The notes under the pieces were generated by a model. It made no database searches. It was given only the letters and a program-made list of their open reading frames with translations, and was not told the DNA's origin. 64,000 nucleotides of DNA from a bacterium (GTDB lineage Bacteria > Bacillota > Clostridia > Christensenellales > CAG-138): NCBI GenBank assembly GCA_022778545.1, contig JALFDW010000025.1, forward strand, positions 1 through 64,000, given 5' to 3'. Made by a program: the position numbers and the translations under genes. Below, in pieces: positions 35,683 to 43,948 of the stretch; positions within the stretch are counted from its first letter, which is position 1, and each line of letters opens with the position of its first letter.

Positions 35683-35754
35683 GCGGCAGAACCATCTGCA
35701 GGATGAACGCCCAGCACGTTGCGGTATCTGTTTTATGACCTGAAAGGAGCAGCC

Positions 35755-37113
35755 ATGGAGCTTTATCTTTTGATCGCATGCCTGATCGTGAGCCTCGCGG
35801 CGGCCGTGTTTTCCGGCCTCATGCTCCTGCGCGCTGCGCGCGGGCGGGAGGAGGCGGAAGCGCTCCGCAAGGAGCTTGCAAAAATGCGGGCGGAGCAGCA
35901 GGAACAGGAACGCGCTCTGCGCAGGGAACTTGCGGAAACGACGCAGCGCACCGTCGGCAGCATGGGGGAGATGCTCCTGCAGAACCAGCAGCGCATGGGT
36001 GCGGCACTGGAACGCAGCGTGGCTGCCCGGCAGGAAGCGCTGAACAAGACCGTGCAGGACATGCATAGGACGCTGGAGACCCGCTTTGGCACGTTCGCGA
36101 CGGAGAATGAGCAGAAGCTTGAGAACATCCGCAACACTGTGGAGACGCGCCTTGGCGCCATGCAGGCGGACAACAACAGGAAGCTGGATGAGATGCGCGG
36201 CATCGTGGATGAAAAGCTGCAGAAGACGCTGGAGGAGCGCATGACGCAATCCTTCCGGCTTGTGAACGAACGGTTGGAGCAGGTCTACAAAGGCTTGGGC
36301 GAAATGCAGACGCTTGCGGCGGGTGTGGGCGACCTTTCCCGCGTGCTTTCCAACGTAAAAACGCGCGGCATCCTGGGCGAGATCCAGCTCGGCGCGATCC
36401 TCGAGGAAATCATGGCGCCGGAGCAGTACCTGCGCAATGTGCCGACGGTCAAGAACAGCCGCAACCCCGTAGAATATGCCATCAAGCTGCCCGCGGAGGA
36501 TGGCGGGAGCGTGCTGCTGCCGATCGACTCTAAATTCCCCATGGACGCATATACAGCCCTGTGCGACGCTTACGAGAGCGGAAACCCGGATGCGGTGCGT
36601 GCGGCGCAGAACGAGCTGCGCGCGCGTGTGCGCGGCTTTGCGCGGGATATCCGGGATAAATACATCGCGCCGCCGGAAACCACGGAGTTTGCGGTCATGT
36701 TCCTGCCCACGGAGGGGCTCTATGCGGAAGTGGTCAAGCTCGGCATGATCGAAACGCTCCAGCATGATTTCCGCGTGAACGTGGCCGGCCCGAGCACGAT
36801 GGCAGCGCTTCTCAACAGCCTGCAGATGGGCTTCCGCAGCGTTGCGATCCAGAAACGCAGCGGCGAGGTCTGGAAGGTGCTCGGCGCGGTCAAAACCGAA
36901 TTTGAGAAGTTTAACGATGTGCTCGTCAAAACACAGGAAAAGCTGACCCGGGCACATGACGATCTTGATAAGCTCATCGGCGTGCGTACGCGCGGCATCC
37001 GCCGGAGCCTCCGTGAGGTGACTGCTTTGCCGCAGCAGGATGCAGCGGCGCTTCTGCCCACGCTTGGCATGGACGAGACGCCGGAGGATCCTCCGTATGG
37101 CGATGGGGAATAA
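35755..37113 (+). CDS. rmuC: DNA recombination protein RmuC
   Basis: A 452-aa protein with an N-terminal membrane helix (residues 1-24), a long coiled coil (about 25-180, rich in Gln/Glu/Arg) and a conserved RmuC nuclease-like domain (about 190-400, including VKTRGILGEIQLGAILEEI and LPIDSKFPMDAY). RmuC limits inversions and other rearrangements at repeats. ATG 35755 has AAAGGAG 8 bases upstream. Confidence 0.93.
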   Translation: MELYLLIACLIVSLAAAVFSGLMLLRAARGREEAEALRKELAKMRAEQQEQERALRRELAETTQRTVGSMGEMLLQNQQRMGAALERSVAARQEALNKTVQDMHRTLETRFGTFATENEQKLENIRNTVETRLGAMQADNNRKLDEMRGIVDEKLQKTLEERMTQSFRLVNERLEQVYKGLGEMQTLAAGVGDLSRVLSNVKTRGILGEIQLGAILEEIMAPEQYLRNVPTVKNSRNPVEYAIKLPAEDGGSVLLPIDSKFPMDAYTALCDAYESGNPDAVRAAQNELRARVRGFARDIRDKYIAPPETTEFAVMFLPTEGLYAEVVKLGMIETLQHDFRVNVAGPSTMAALLNSLQMGFRSVAIQKRSGEVWKVLGAVKTEFEKFNDVLVKTQEKLTRAHDDLDKLIGVRTRGIRRSLREVTALPQQDAAALLPTLGMDETPEDPPYGDGE

Positions 37114-37207
37114 AGCAATTGACAATTGATGACGGACGGTGGACAATAACAATAAAGGAAATGCCGTTCATATTACAACATTCATATTACAAAAGGAGGA
37201 CCAAACC

Positions 37208-37912
37208 ATGTCAACCCCAACCCCGCACATCAACGCGAAGCCGGGCGATTTCGCTGAAACCGTCCTCATGCCGGGCGACCCGCTGCGCTCGAAGTTTATC
37301 GCAGAGACTTTCCTTACGGACGCTGTGCTTGTGAACAACGTGCGCGGCGTGCAGGGCTACACCGGTTTTTACAAAGGGAAGCGCGTGTCCGTTATGGCAA
37401 GCGGCATGGGCATGCCGTCCATGGGCATCTATTCCTATGAACTGTTCAACTTCTTCGATGTGCAGAACATCATCCGCATTGGCTCTGCGGGCGCGCTGAG
37501 CCCCGCACTGCCGCTTCGCAGCATCGTGATCGGCATGAGCGCAAGCTACAATTCCGTATTCGCCAACCAGTATGAGCTGCCCGGCATTTATGCGCCTACC
37601 GCCAGCTACACGCTGCTGAGAAAGGCTACGGACGCCGCGGAGAAGCTTGGGCTTACCGTCACGGTCGGCAACATCCTTTCCAACGACCTGTTCTACAGCG
37701 ATGCAACCAACTCGCTTGCCTGGCAGAAGATGGGCGTACTGGCTGTGGAGATGGAGTCCGCTGCGCTTTACATGAACGCTGCGCGCGCGGGCAAGAATGC
37801 GCTTTGCATCTGCACCATTTCGGACAGCATCGTGACCGGCGAAGCCACCACCGCGGAGGAGCGCCAGAACACCTTCACGCAGATGATGGAGCTTGCTCTG
37901 GAGACCGCATAA
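37208..37912 (+). CDS. deoD: Purine nucleoside phosphorylase, DeoD type
   Basis: A 234-aa hexameric-type enzyme that splits purine (deoxy)nucleosides with phosphate. It has the start [41 protein letters not shown] and [20 protein letters not shown] lies 8 bases before ATG 37208; earlier in-frame starts lie in the short intergenic stretch and add no homologous residues. Confidence 0.96.
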   Translation: MSTPTPHINAKPGDFAETVLMPGDPLRSKFIAETFLTDAVLVNNVRGVQGYTGFYKGKRVSVMASGMGMPSMGIYSYELFNFFDVQNIIRIGSAGALSPALPLRSIVIGMSASYNSVFANQYELPGIYAPTASYTLLRKATDAAEKLGLTVTVGNILSNDLFYSDATNSLAWQKMGVLAVEMESAALYMNAARAGKNALCICTISDSIVTGEATTAEERQNTFTQMMELALETA

Positions 37913-37971
37913 GGAAAAAAGAAATAAGCAAAGCAGCAGGGTGCACTGCATCCGCTGTGAATGTAAACTTG

Positions 37972-38013
37972 AGCCCCGGCCGAAAAGCGTTCGGTTGGGG
38001 CTTGAGCTTTATT
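37972..38013 (+). terminator. Probable terminator after deoD
   Basis: AGCCCCGGCCGAA (37972-37984) pairs with TTCGGTTGGGGCT (37990-38002), including two G-U pairs. The tail is only moderately T-rich. Confidence 0.65.
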
Positions 38014-38138
38014 GGTTTGTATCAGGTGGTGAGGGGGGTTATCTGCTAAAACAGCAGAAATGATATCAATCGCAAGCTAAATATTACGTTAAGCTGAAGT
38101 TTCAGGGCGAATTATTACAAATTCGTAACAAAAAACGC

Positions 38139-38167
38139 TTGACGAACGCAACAAAGCATGGTAAGAT
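38139..38167 (+). promoter_or_regulatory. Promoter of the surface protein gene
   Basis: TTGACG (38139-38144) and TAAGAT (38162-38167) are 17 bases apart. The leader of about 100 bases contains the hairpin GCCGGG-loop-TCCCGGC near 38216-38236. Confidence 0.7.
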
Positions 38168-38273
38168 TGCATTGTGTAAACGGGAATGTACCCAACAAGG
38201 CAACCAAATGTCACTGCCGGGGGAAACGCTCCCGGCTCACTTGCAAAAAAACTGTTGAAAGGGAAACAAAGAA

Positions 38274-39344
38274 ATGAAGAAGATTCTGACTCTCGCAATC
38301 GCTCTCGTCATGGTCTTCGCTATCGCAGCCCCCGCTTTCGCGTCTGGCTGGGATATCGATCCGGAACCCGCTAAGGACATCAAGGACATCACCCTGAAGG
38401 TTCAGGCGCTGTCCGTTGACGAAGTTTCCAACACTACTTGGAACGGCGGCAAAGGCTATGCCATCCTGGAAAAGACCTACCCCGTCATCGCTGGCACTGC
38501 GGTTCACGCTGTTATCACCGTGACCATCCCGAAGAAGGCCAACCTGAGCGACGACATGATCAGCTACATGGCCAAGAACCTGCTCAAGCTCAAGATCGAG
38601 ACTAGCAATCTTAATGTCACGAAGCTCGCGGCTTCCGGCACCAATGGCTGGAACGACCCCAACGCACAGAGCGTCATCACGTTCGGCGCTGGCAATGAAG
38701 GTTACACTTTCTCCTTCGAAATCGTTGGTACTGCAAAAGCGTCTGACAAGGATGCAAAGATCATTGCGAAGCTCGGCGTTTACAACGAGTGGGAAAACGA
38801 TGTTTTCGTGTTCGAAAAGGGCGGCAAGGAATACAAAGTTTGGAACGATCGTCCCACCTACTTTGATATCCGCAACACCAAGACCAACAACGGCTTCGAG
38901 TTCGAGGTTGACAAGAACGGCGCGTCTGACAATGCAAAGCTGATCAACTCCGGCGTCGTGAAGTATGATGGTCAGGACTACAAAGTGACCAAGGGCTTCA
39001 ACAACGTTCTCGAGTTCGTAGGCGCTGATGGCAACAACATCACCTCCGGTACTCTGTACAACAACCTCAAGGCTGTCATGGATGAGATCTATGGCGTGCT
39101 CGGCTTCGATTACGATGGAGCGAAATACATGACCCGTGCCCACTACGAGAAGTTCTTCGGCACCGTCATGGAAGGCACCGATGGCCTGACCTACCCGGCT
39201 GGCTACGTTGCAGAGCTCGTGACCGACGATCCGACCGCCAAGCCCCCGCAAACCGGTGACAACGCTTCCGTCGTTGGCTTCGTGATGATCGCTGTTGCGC
39301 TCGTCGCTGCTGCTGCCGTTACCGTTAAGAAGGTTCGTGCGTAA
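38274..39344 (+). CDS. Secreted surface protein with LPXTG-like C-terminus
   Basis: A 356-aa protein with a signal peptide (1-22, ending PAFAS) and a large beta-rich, Asn/Lys-rich extracellular region of no recognised family. Its C-terminus has the layout of a sortase substrate: KPPQTGD, a hydrophobic helix of about 20 residues, then KKVRA. The motif is PPQTG rather than LPXTG, so the anchor enzyme is uncertain; no sortase gene is in this window. Its own strong promoter and terminator suggest high, independent expression. Codon use is strongly biased, as in abundant proteins. Confidence 0.8.
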   Translation: MKKILTLAIALVMVFAIAAPAFASGWDIDPEPAKDIKDITLKVQALSVDEVSNTTWNGGKGYAILEKTYPVIAGTAVHAVITVTIPKKANLSDDMISYMAKNLLKLKIETSNLNVTKLAASGTNGWNDPNAQSVITFGAGNEGYTFSFEIVGTAKASDKDAKIIAKLGVYNEWENDVFVFEKGGKEYKVWNDRPTYFDIRNTKTNNGFEFEVDKNGASDNAKLINSGVVKYDGQDYKVTKGFNNVLEFVGADGNNITSGTLYNNLKAVMDEIYGVLGFDYDGAKYMTRAHYEKFFGTVMEGTDGLTYPAGYVAELVTDDPTAKPPQTGDNASVVGFVMIAVALVAAAAVTVKKVRA

Positions 39345-39380
39345 TTAAAAACTTCCCTGTTGGGATATCCCACACACACG

Positions 39381-39408
39381 AAGGCCGCCCCGCAAGGGCG
39401 GCCTTTTT
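39381..39408 (+). terminator. Intrinsic terminator of the surface protein gene
   Basis: AAGGCCGCCC (39381-39390), loop CGCAA, GGGCGGCCTT (39396-39405), then TTT. Confidence 0.9.
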
Positions 39409-39418
39409 ACTGTCGAAA

Positions 39419-39698
39419 AAGTGGCTGATCGCCACTTTTCCGAGTTTTTACAGGTTTTGCCTCTCGCATCAGCTCCTGGGCGGCAAAACCTGCAAAGTAC
39501 GAAAACCTAAAGGTTTTCATCCGTTCTGACGCACAGGTCGTCAGAGCCGGATTGAAAGTCAAGGGCTGCGGCCCTTGACGATCCCAGAGGGGTTCTTCAG
39601 CTGCGGAATGAAGACAGGATCCGCAAAACGATTGTCGTTCCGGCATATATGCCGCCAGATTCGAACCAAGTCTCCGGGGCTGCGGCCACCGAAGCCCC
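39419..39698. repeat. Intergenic element with seven inverted repeats
   Basis: In 280 bases there are seven hairpin-forming repeats: AAGTGGC (39419/39431), CAGGTTTTGCC (39451/39482), GAAAACCT (39501/39511), TCTGACG (39525/39539), GTCAAGGGC (39558/39571), the 14-base palindrome at 39641-39654, and GGGGCT (39676/39693). Two short minus-strand frames cross it but lack ribosome sites. It looks like a dispersed palindromic element. From 39700 to 39890 nothing more is seen. Confidence 0.6.
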
Positions 39699-39887
39699 TA
39701 AAGAGTTTGCCGAAAGACTGAAGTCACCCGTTTGGGGCGGCTCTTTCGCTTTTACCGAAAACGTCATGCGTGCTTTCAAGCGATAAATCAGAAAGGTAAA
39801 TGCTTTCATAAATTGAACGTTCGATAAGCTTGGATAGCTTATTGGATACTCTAACGTGAAAGTGCGATATCATGCAGGCGCATTAAT

Positions 39888-39922
39888 AAAAAAGGGGACG
39901 CTTCCTGAACGGAAGGTCCCCC
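39888..39922 (-). terminator. Terminator of the Na/Pi symporter gene
   Basis: GGGGAC-gc-TTCC (39894-39905) pairs with GGAA-gg-TCCCC (39911-39921). On the minus strand the stem is followed by TTTTTT. Confidence 0.8.
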
Positions 39923-39975
39923 ATTTTGCGGCATGCGTTTTGCGCTAACATCATTGTGGAAGCGCTGTATGCAGA

Positions 39976-41730
39976 TCACACGGCATCCAGCGTATATTTC
40001 TGACGGTATTGCTCATACAGCGCTTTGAACTCCGGCTGTTCCGTCGGGAGCGTTTCGAGGTACTGATGCGCGCCGAGGGCGCTGTGGCTGGACATCTCCT
40101 GGATGCAGATGCCTACGTTGGAGCAATGGTCGGAAACGCGTTCCAGATTGGTGAGAATGTCCGAAAGGACAAACCCGTGTTCGATGGTGCAGGCGTTCTT
40201 TTGCAGGCGCAGGGTATGGTTGAGTTTGATCGCATCGCGCAGCTCGTCGATCACCTGTTCGAGTGGCTCCACACGGGAGGCTTCTTCCAAGTTCCCGCTC
40301 CGGAAGGAATCAAGCGTGATCCCTGTGATCTCTGCTACGGCGCGGGTGATGACCGTAAGCTCGCGCACGGCCTCCCCGGAAAAGCTGATCTGTTTATCCC
40401 GGATCTCCTCTGCGGACTCCAGCAAATTCACCGCATGGTCGGAAATGCGCTCGAATTCGCCGATGAGCCGCAGCAGCTTCGTACATTCAAAGCTGTCCTC
40501 ATCCGAAAGGCTTTCGGCGGAGATCTTCACAAGGAACGCGCCGATGCGATCCTCATAGCGGTCTACAAGATCCTCGCTGCGGCGGATCTCCTCCGCGGTT
40601 TTAGCGTCGTAATGCTCCAGCATGCGGAGGGAATTGTTAAAGGTATCGACTGCGCGCGTTGCCATGGATACCACGGCAGCCCGGCAGCGGTCGACCGCAA
40701 TGGCCGGAACGGCAAGCAGGTTTTCATCCAGCATGCGGATCTCCTCGTCCGTCTTTTCCGCCTTAACGGTGAGGCAGGCGAGCTTTTCAAGCTGCTTGGC
40801 AAAGGGCATGAGCAGGAGCGTGCAAAGCAGGTTGAACACCGTGTGCACGATGGCGATCCCCATCTCGTTTGTTGTTTGCTGTACGAAATCGAACTGGAAT
40901 ATGGCGTTTGCTCCATAGAACAGCGCAAGCAGCACAGCGGAGCCGATGATGTTGAAGTAAAGGTGCACCATTGCCGCCCGCTTTGCGTTCTTCGTTGTGT
41001 CTACCGAGGCGAGCAGCGCCGTGACGCAGGTGCCGATGTTCTGCCCCATGATGATGGGGATGGAGATGGCATAGGTCACCGCACCGGTGGAGGAAAGCGC
41101 TTGCAGGATGCCGACCGAGGCGGAGGAGGATTGGATGATTGCTGTAAGCAGAGCGCCCGCAAGCACGCCGAAAAGAGGGTTGGAGAACAGCAGCAGGAAG
41201 TTCGCGAATTCAGGGATGTCCCGAAGGCCGCTCACCGCGCCGGACATTTCATTCATGCCGGTCATGAGCACTGCAAAGCCCAGCAGGATCATGCCTGTGT
41301 CCTTCTTTTTCGGCGCTTTGCAGAACAGATAAAGCACGATGCCGATCAGCGCGAGCACCGGGGTGAAGGAGGAAGGCTTGAGCAGCGTGAGGAAAAGGCT
41401 TGAACCGTCGATCCCGGCGAGGCTCAAAAGCCATGCGGTGACGGTGGTGCCGACGTTCGCGCCCATGATGATATAAATCGCCTGATGCAGCGTCATCACG
41501 CCTGCGCTGACAAAACCCACGACCATCACCGTGGTAGCGGAGGAGGACTGGATCACTGCTGTTACGGCGAGGCCCAACAGAAACCCTTTGGCCGGGCTGC
41601 CGGTGAGGCTTTCCAAAACGGATTTGAGTTTGCCGCCTGCCTTTTTCTCCAGCGCGTTTCCCATCAGGTTCATGCCGAGCAGGAACAGCGCGAGCCCGCC
41701 GGCCAGCGTGAGTGCATTAAAAATGTCCAT
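39976..41730 (-). CDS. Na/Pi cotransporter family protein with PhoU-like domain
   Basis: A 584-aa membrane protein. Two inverted Na/Pi-cotransporter repeats with the QSSSATT and QSSSASVG motifs (about residues 60-70 and 200-215) form the transport domain in roughly nine helices. The C-terminal 230 residues form a cytoplasmic PhoU-like helical bundle (LRLIGEFERISDHAVNLLE). It should import or export phosphate at low affinity, complementing the Pst system at 58-61 kb. ATG 41730 has AAAGGAG upstream; the earlier ATG at 41751 does not. Confidence 0.92.
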   Translation of the reverse strand: MDIFNALTLAGGLALFLLGMNLMGNALEKKAGGKLKSVLESLTGSPAKGFLLGLAVTAVIQSSSATTVMVVGFVSAGVMTLHQAIYIIMGANVGTTVTAWLLSLAGIDGSSLFLTLLKPSSFTPVLALIGIVLYLFCKAPKKKDTGMILLGFAVLMTGMNEMSGAVSGLRDIPEFANFLLLFSNPLFGVLAGALLTAIIQSSSASVGILQALSSTGAVTYAISIPIIMGQNIGTCVTALLASVDTTKNAKRAAMVHLYFNIIGSAVLLALFYGANAIFQFDFVQQTTNEMGIAIVHTVFNLLCTLLLMPFAKQLEKLACLTVKAEKTDEEIRMLDENLLAVPAIAVDRCRAAVVSMATRAVDTFNNSLRMLEHYDAKTAEEIRRSEDLVDRYEDRIGAFLVKISAESLSDEDSFECTKLLRLIGEFERISDHAVNLLESAEEIRDKQISFSGEAVRELTVITRAVAEITGITLDSFRSGNLEEASRVEPLEQVIDELRDAIKLNHTLRLQKNACTIEHGFVLSDILTNLERVSDHCSNVGICIQEMSSHSALGAHQYLETLPTEQPEFKALYEQYRQKYTLDAV

Positions 41731-41775
41731 GGTATGCTCCTTTTTCTTCAATTCTTATATTCCGTATTATCACAG

Positions 41776-41802
41776 CCTGTATTATACAGGAACTCTGTAA
41801 AG
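41776..41802 (-). promoter_or_regulatory. Promoter of the Na/Pi symporter with palindrome over -10
   Basis: On the minus strand TATAAT (plus 41781-41786) lies inside the palindrome CCTGTA-TTA-TACAGG (41776-41790). A weak TTGGCT is 16 bases upstream. A repressor bound here would block transcription. Confidence 0.5.
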
Positions 41803-41995
41803 AGCCAAGGCAGAAGGATGTTAAATATAAGTAAAAACCGGGCTGGAAATCGCAGAAACGGTGCGGAATGAGCGGGCGGTGTCAGAACTGTGAAAAAAGC
41901 CGGTGCAAAACGCGTAAAATGCTGGCGTGCCCGTTCCTTTACATCAACGCCCGCTTTTGCTATACTGGAAAACAAAAAGGCCGAGGCAGAGCAAA

Positions 41996-42673
41996 ATGGG
42001 TGAGAAAAAGCGTAAAGAACGGGACAACGGGAAATCGGGGTTTGCATGCTTCTGCATTACGGTGTTTGATGAGCTTTGGTATCTGGTGAAATTGAACCTG
42101 CTCTTTCTTGTGGGCTGCGTGCCCATTGTAACGATACCGATGGCTTTCACGGCTGCGCTGCGCGTAACAAGCCTGCTTGCGCAGGAAAGGCGCCTGCCGC
42201 TCTGGAAAACGTTCCGCAAGGCTTATCTGGGGGAATGGAAACGGGCGCTGCCCTGCGGCTGGGCGTTTGCGCTCCTGCAGGCGCTTGCCGGGTTCGGTGT
42301 GTTTGCCTATGGCATGATGATGCAGGAAAATCCGCTCGCTCTGCTTCCGCTGCTTGCGGCGTTGGTGATTTTTGCCGTGCTTGTAGTCGCCGGGCTTTAC
42401 TTCCATTCCATGCTTGCCATGTGCGAGCTTTCGCTTGCAGATATGCTGCGCAATGCGTTCATTCTGGCTGTTTCGGAAGGGTGGCGCAACGCTGCTGCAC
42501 TCCTGGCGCTTGTGGCCTGTGGCCTGATCGCGGTACTGCTTTTTCCCGCAACGCTACCGCTTACAATTTTCCTCTTGCCTGCACTCGGGATGCTTGCCGC
42601 CTCCTTTGCGATCCGCCGCGGGCTTGGGTGCTGCATGCGAAGTTGGGAAGAGCGGAACGGGGAAACGGAATAA
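41996..42673 (+). CDS. DUF624 (YesL-like) membrane protein
   Basis: A 225-aa protein with about five membrane helices, matching the DUF624/YesL family (FDELWYLVKLNLLFLVGCVPIVTIP). Members usually lie beside carbohydrate ABC transporters, but none is here. The function is unknown. ATG 41996 follows GAGG-like bases; an earlier frame start at 41927 has no site. It is divergent from the Na/Pi symporter gene. Confidence 0.75.
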   Translation: MGEKKRKERDNGKSGFACFCITVFDELWYLVKLNLLFLVGCVPIVTIPMAFTAALRVTSLLAQERRLPLWKTFRKAYLGEWKRALPCGWAFALLQALAGFGVFAYGMMMQENPLALLPLLAALVIFAVLVVAGLYFHSMLAMCELSLADMLRNAFILAVSEGWRNAAALLALVACGLIAVLLFPATLPLTIFLLPALGMLAASFAIRRGLGCCMRSWEERNGETE

Positions 42674-42752
42674 AACGTGTTTTCAGCGCTTACAGCGCGC
42701 ATGAACCGGATAAAAAAACAGCATGCTATCTCCTGAAGGAAGGAGGTTTCGC

Positions 42753-43481
42753 ATGCTGATTTTGTTTGTACGGGTTATCGTGCTGTATCTGCTGGTTTTT
42801 TTTGTGATCCGCCTTACGGGGAAACGGCAGATCAGCGAGCTGCAGCCGTTTGACCTTGTGGTAACGCTGCTCATTGCAGACCTGGCTTCAGAGCCTGCAT
42901 CGAACACGGGCGTGCCGTTGATTTACGGCATCGTGCCCATTTTAGCGCTGTTTCTGCTGCAGCAATGCATTTCTTATCTTTCCTTAAAAAGTGAAGGCGT
43001 GCGCAAACTGGTGTGCGGGCAGAGTGTGGTGTTGGTGTCGCGCGGCGTGGTGCAGGAAGTTGCGCTGCGCGGTTCACGCTATACGCTTTCCGACCTGATG
43101 GAACAGCTGCGCAGCAAGGATGTATTTGAGCTTGCGGATGTAGAATACGCGATCCTTGAAACGAATGGCGAACTATCCGTACTTCTGAAAGGAGAAAAGC
43201 AAACGCCGACATATGAGGTGCTTCATCTGCCGCCGCCGAAGGCACGGCCACCGTTTATGCTGGTGCAGGATGGGGAGATCCACCATGAGGCGCTGGCGCA
43301 GGCGGGCTTTGATGAAAAATGGCTGCGCCGCCAGCTTGCGCGGGGCGGAGCAAAACGAATCGAAGAGGTGTTCTTTGCTTTTTTGGGCAGTGACGGCACG
43401 TTACATATCCAACGCAAACATGAATACGGGGAAAATGCTGTATTCGTTTCCGTGCAGGAAAAAAAGGGGGGTGCTGAATGA
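42753..43481 (+). CDS. DUF421 (YetF family) membrane protein
   Basis: A 242-aa protein with three N-terminal helices and a cytoplasmic DUF421 domain of two repeats (LRSKDVFELADVEYAILETNG, LLKGEKQTPT). YetF-type proteins occur in spore formers and are linked to inner membrane or spore properties in Bacillus. GAAGGAAGGAGG precedes ATG 42753. It overlaps the DUF4363 gene by four bases, a frequent pairing. Confidence 0.88.
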   Translation: MLILFVRVIVLYLLVFFVIRLTGKRQISELQPFDLVVTLLIADLASEPASNTGVPLIYGIVPILALFLLQQCISYLSLKSEGVRKLVCGQSVVLVSRGVVQEVALRGSRYTLSDLMEQLRSKDVFELADVEYAILETNGELSVLLKGEKQTPTYEVLHLPPPKARPPFMLVQDGEIHHEALAQAGFDEKWLRRQLARGGAKRIEEVFFAFLGSDGTLHIQRKHEYGENAVFVSVQEKKGGAE

Positions 43482-43879
43482 GCTCCTCCGCTTTCACACG
43501 CATCAACCTGGTTGCCTGCATTGTTGCGCTGTTGCTGCTTCTGTTCCTGTTTACCTACCCGCGCATGGTGATCACGAAGCTTTCTGAGACGCTCTGCGCC
43601 GGGGCGGAGGAGACGATGGCATGCGTCAAAGCCGGAGACTGGACGCATGCGAATGCCGCGACCGGCCGAATGAATGATGCATTTCAGGAAAAGAAGGAAC
43701 GCCTGAAGCTGTTCCTTGACCATGAGGATCTGGATGAACTCGACGCGACGCTCATGGGGTGCGTGCGGCTGATCGAGGCAGAGGAGGACAAGCAGGTGCT
43801 TTTCGAGCTGGAACGGATCATCAACATGGCGACCTACCTCAAAGAGATCGAGGTGTTTACGGTATATAATCTGTTTTGA
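43478..43879 (+). CDS. DUF4363 family protein
   Basis: A 133-aa protein with one N-terminal membrane helix (about 10-28) and a helical extracytoplasmic domain (DAFQEKKERLKLFLDHEDLDEL). DUF4363 proteins are typically encoded directly after a DUF421 gene, as here (ATGA overlap). The function is unknown; the pair probably acts together at the membrane. Confidence 0.82.
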   Translation: MSSSAFTRINLVACIVALLLLLFLFTYPRMVITKLSETLCAGAEETMACVKAGDWTHANAATGRMNDAFQEKKERLKLFLDHEDLDELDATLMGCVRLIEAEEDKQVLFELERIINMATYLKEIEVFTVYNLF

Positions 43880-43888
43880 TGCGCACGA

Positions 43889-43911
43889 AAGCCGCCCGTG
43901 AAGGGCGGCTT
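43889..43911. terminator. Hairpin terminator between convergent genes
   Basis: AAGCCGCCC (43889-43897), loop GTGAA, GGGCGGCTT (43903-43911). It can serve both the DUF4363 gene and the minus-strand surface protein gene. Confidence 0.65.
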
Positions 43912-43948
43912 CCGTGACAATGAGGAGATGGTACTCATTTCGTGAAAC

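Noticed and set aside
34711-37152. 813-codon minus-strand frame
   Set aside because: It is antisense to the hydroxyacid dehydrogenase and rmuC genes, both certain by motif; the His/Arg-rich translation is typical of a shadow frame.
37117-37160. TTGACA followed by GACAAT-like bases before deoD
   Set aside because: The -10 is poor. The repeats of ACAATT/GACAAT look like low-complexity sequence, so I did not call a promoter.
39407-39809. Two overlapping minus-strand frames (79 and 70 codons)
   Set aside because: They lie within the inverted-repeat element and have no ribosome sites.
40009-41403. 464-codon plus-strand frame
   Set aside because: It is antisense to the Na/Pi symporter gene, whose QSSSATT motifs and ribosome site are clear.
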